From assembly GCA_036971475.1 (NCBI GenBank), contig JBAIZL010000376.1, positions 4,074,001 through 4,138,000 of the forward strand: a stretch of 64,000 nucleotides of DNA, written 5' to 3'. Origin of the DNA: Prosapia bicincta. Its lineage: Eukaryota; Arthropoda; Insecta; Hemiptera; Cercopidae. Under the pieces are notes generated by a model. The model saw only the letters and a program-made list of their open reading frames with translations. It was not told the origin of the DNA and did no database searches. The translations under genes and the position numbers were made by a program. Of the stretch, positions 63,701 through 64,000 are shown in pieces (position 1 is the first letter of the stretch; every line of letters begins with the position of its first letter).

Positions 63701-64000
63701 CGTTGGGTGTGCGTTTTATGCATCTGGTTGTACCTACACGTACGGATTGCCCTCAGCTTGCAGTGTTTTCACGGCAGAACTATTTGCTATTTTTAAAGCT
63801 TTGACCGTCATTCCATCTCGATCTTCGCATTATCTTTTGTGTTCGGATTCCAAAAGCGCTCTTCAGGCTCTTCAGGATGTTTTCTCTAGCAACCCTTTAG
63901 TTGGGGACATTTTGTGTGCTGTACACAGGCTTCAATTGAGGGGTGTGGGGGTAACTTTCTGTTGGGTTCCTGGACATTGCGGAATACTTGGAAACACAAA
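60774..64000 (+). pseudogene. Chimera ORF2 (family B), open frame, RT active site mutated
   Basis: The frame is open for 1075 codons to the window edge. The usual ATG is GTG (60774). The endonuclease is complete (WNVNGV, QETHL, GDFNAHH, GSDHVPIK) and RT motifs FFDLEKAYD and GVPQGSVL are present. The catalytic box reads FVGD instead of FVDD: GAT has become GGT at 62787-62789 (residue 672), losing an essential metal-binding Asp. GCGCTC at 62221 shows the 2 bases that B4 lacks. RNase H reaches GHCGILGNTK at the edge. It is annotated as a pseudogene because start and catalysis are both impaired. Confidence 0.88.

Larger units (their letters stand above)
59181..64000 (+). mobile_element. A/B recombinant LINE, runs off the window
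   Basis: It starts with the complete 5' hairpin block (59181-59241); its second stem has one A-to-G change that keeps a G-T pair. The 5' UTR and ORF1 are family A up to 60693. From about 60696 the sequence is family B: the last 50 bases of ORF1 and all of ORF2. The junction AAAGACT|CA|ACGTCT has no more than two extra bases. The element continues beyond 64000 within RNase H. Confidence 0.9.

Overview
This is arthropod, most likely insect, nuclear DNA. It is AT-rich and dominated by non-LTR retrotransposons (LINEs) with insect-type coding regions, plus remnants of pogo, mariner, Tc1-like, PIF/Harbinger and piggyBac-like DNA transposons. No bacterial features, rRNA or tRNA genes were seen. The one host gene I can support is a Methuselah-like secretin-family GPCR on the minus strand. 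Three of its exons are recognisable (45442-45873: end of ectodomain plus TM1-TM2; 12424-12614: TM4 and extracellular loop 2; 1633-1801: TM5). They have splice sites and compatible phases, so much of the window is apparently intron sequence expanded by transposons. The exon for TM3 was not found.

Two related LINE families, called A and B here, make up roughly two thirds of the window. Both have a 5' UTR of about 0.5 kb that opens with a compact multi-hairpin structure, an ORF1 (RNA-binding Gag-like protein with three zinc knuckles), and an ORF2 of about 1230 codons (APE endonuclease, reverse transcriptase, RNase H, C-terminal zinc finger). Both end in an AT-rich 3' UTR, a conserved 30-nt hairpin and a poly(A) tail. 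The RNase H and three-knuckle ORF1 suggest the I/Jockey group. A and B differ clearly in ORF1, ORF2 and 3' UTR but share the terminal RNA structures. Remnants at 10.3 kb, 45.2 kb and 40.7-42.7 kb point to further related families (one called C here).

Layout: 129-1230 truncated A; 1633-1801 GPCR exon; 1947-2936 pogo remnant; 3163-3757 Tc1-like transposase remnant ending at full-length A1 (3758-9510); 9780-11470 pogo fragment, LINE tail, MITE-like element; 12424-12614 GPCR exon; 12.6-15.06 kb AT-rich with nothing recognised; 15073-20424 A2 with target-site duplication (TSD); 20645-22170 inverted pair of A fragments; 22171-24000 5' part of a LOA-like LINE; 24001-27000 B1; 27001-33524 A3 with B2 nested in its ORF1; 33525-35787 B3; 35788-37687 inverted/forward A pieces; 37688-39101 PIF/Harbinger remnant with a small B tail inside; 39.2-40.65 kb piggyBac-like remnant and old A pieces; 40.74-42.66 kb a C-like 5' UTR split by a complete Tc1/mariner transposon; 43283-44926 A; 45442-45873 GPCR exon; 46.3-49.5 kb decayed A/B mosaics; 49515-55490 B4; 55698-58080 mariner pseudogene hit by two A insertions; 58.1-59.17 kb diverged direct repeats; 59181-64000 an A/B recombinant LINE running off the window.

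A3 has an intact ORF2 but its ORF1 is split by B2. A1 has an intact ORF2 and an ORF1 with an early stop. B4 has an intact ORF1 but an ORF2 frameshift. The chimera has lost a catalytic aspartate. So no single copy here is clearly autonomous, but long pure A tails and clean TSDs indicate recent activity.
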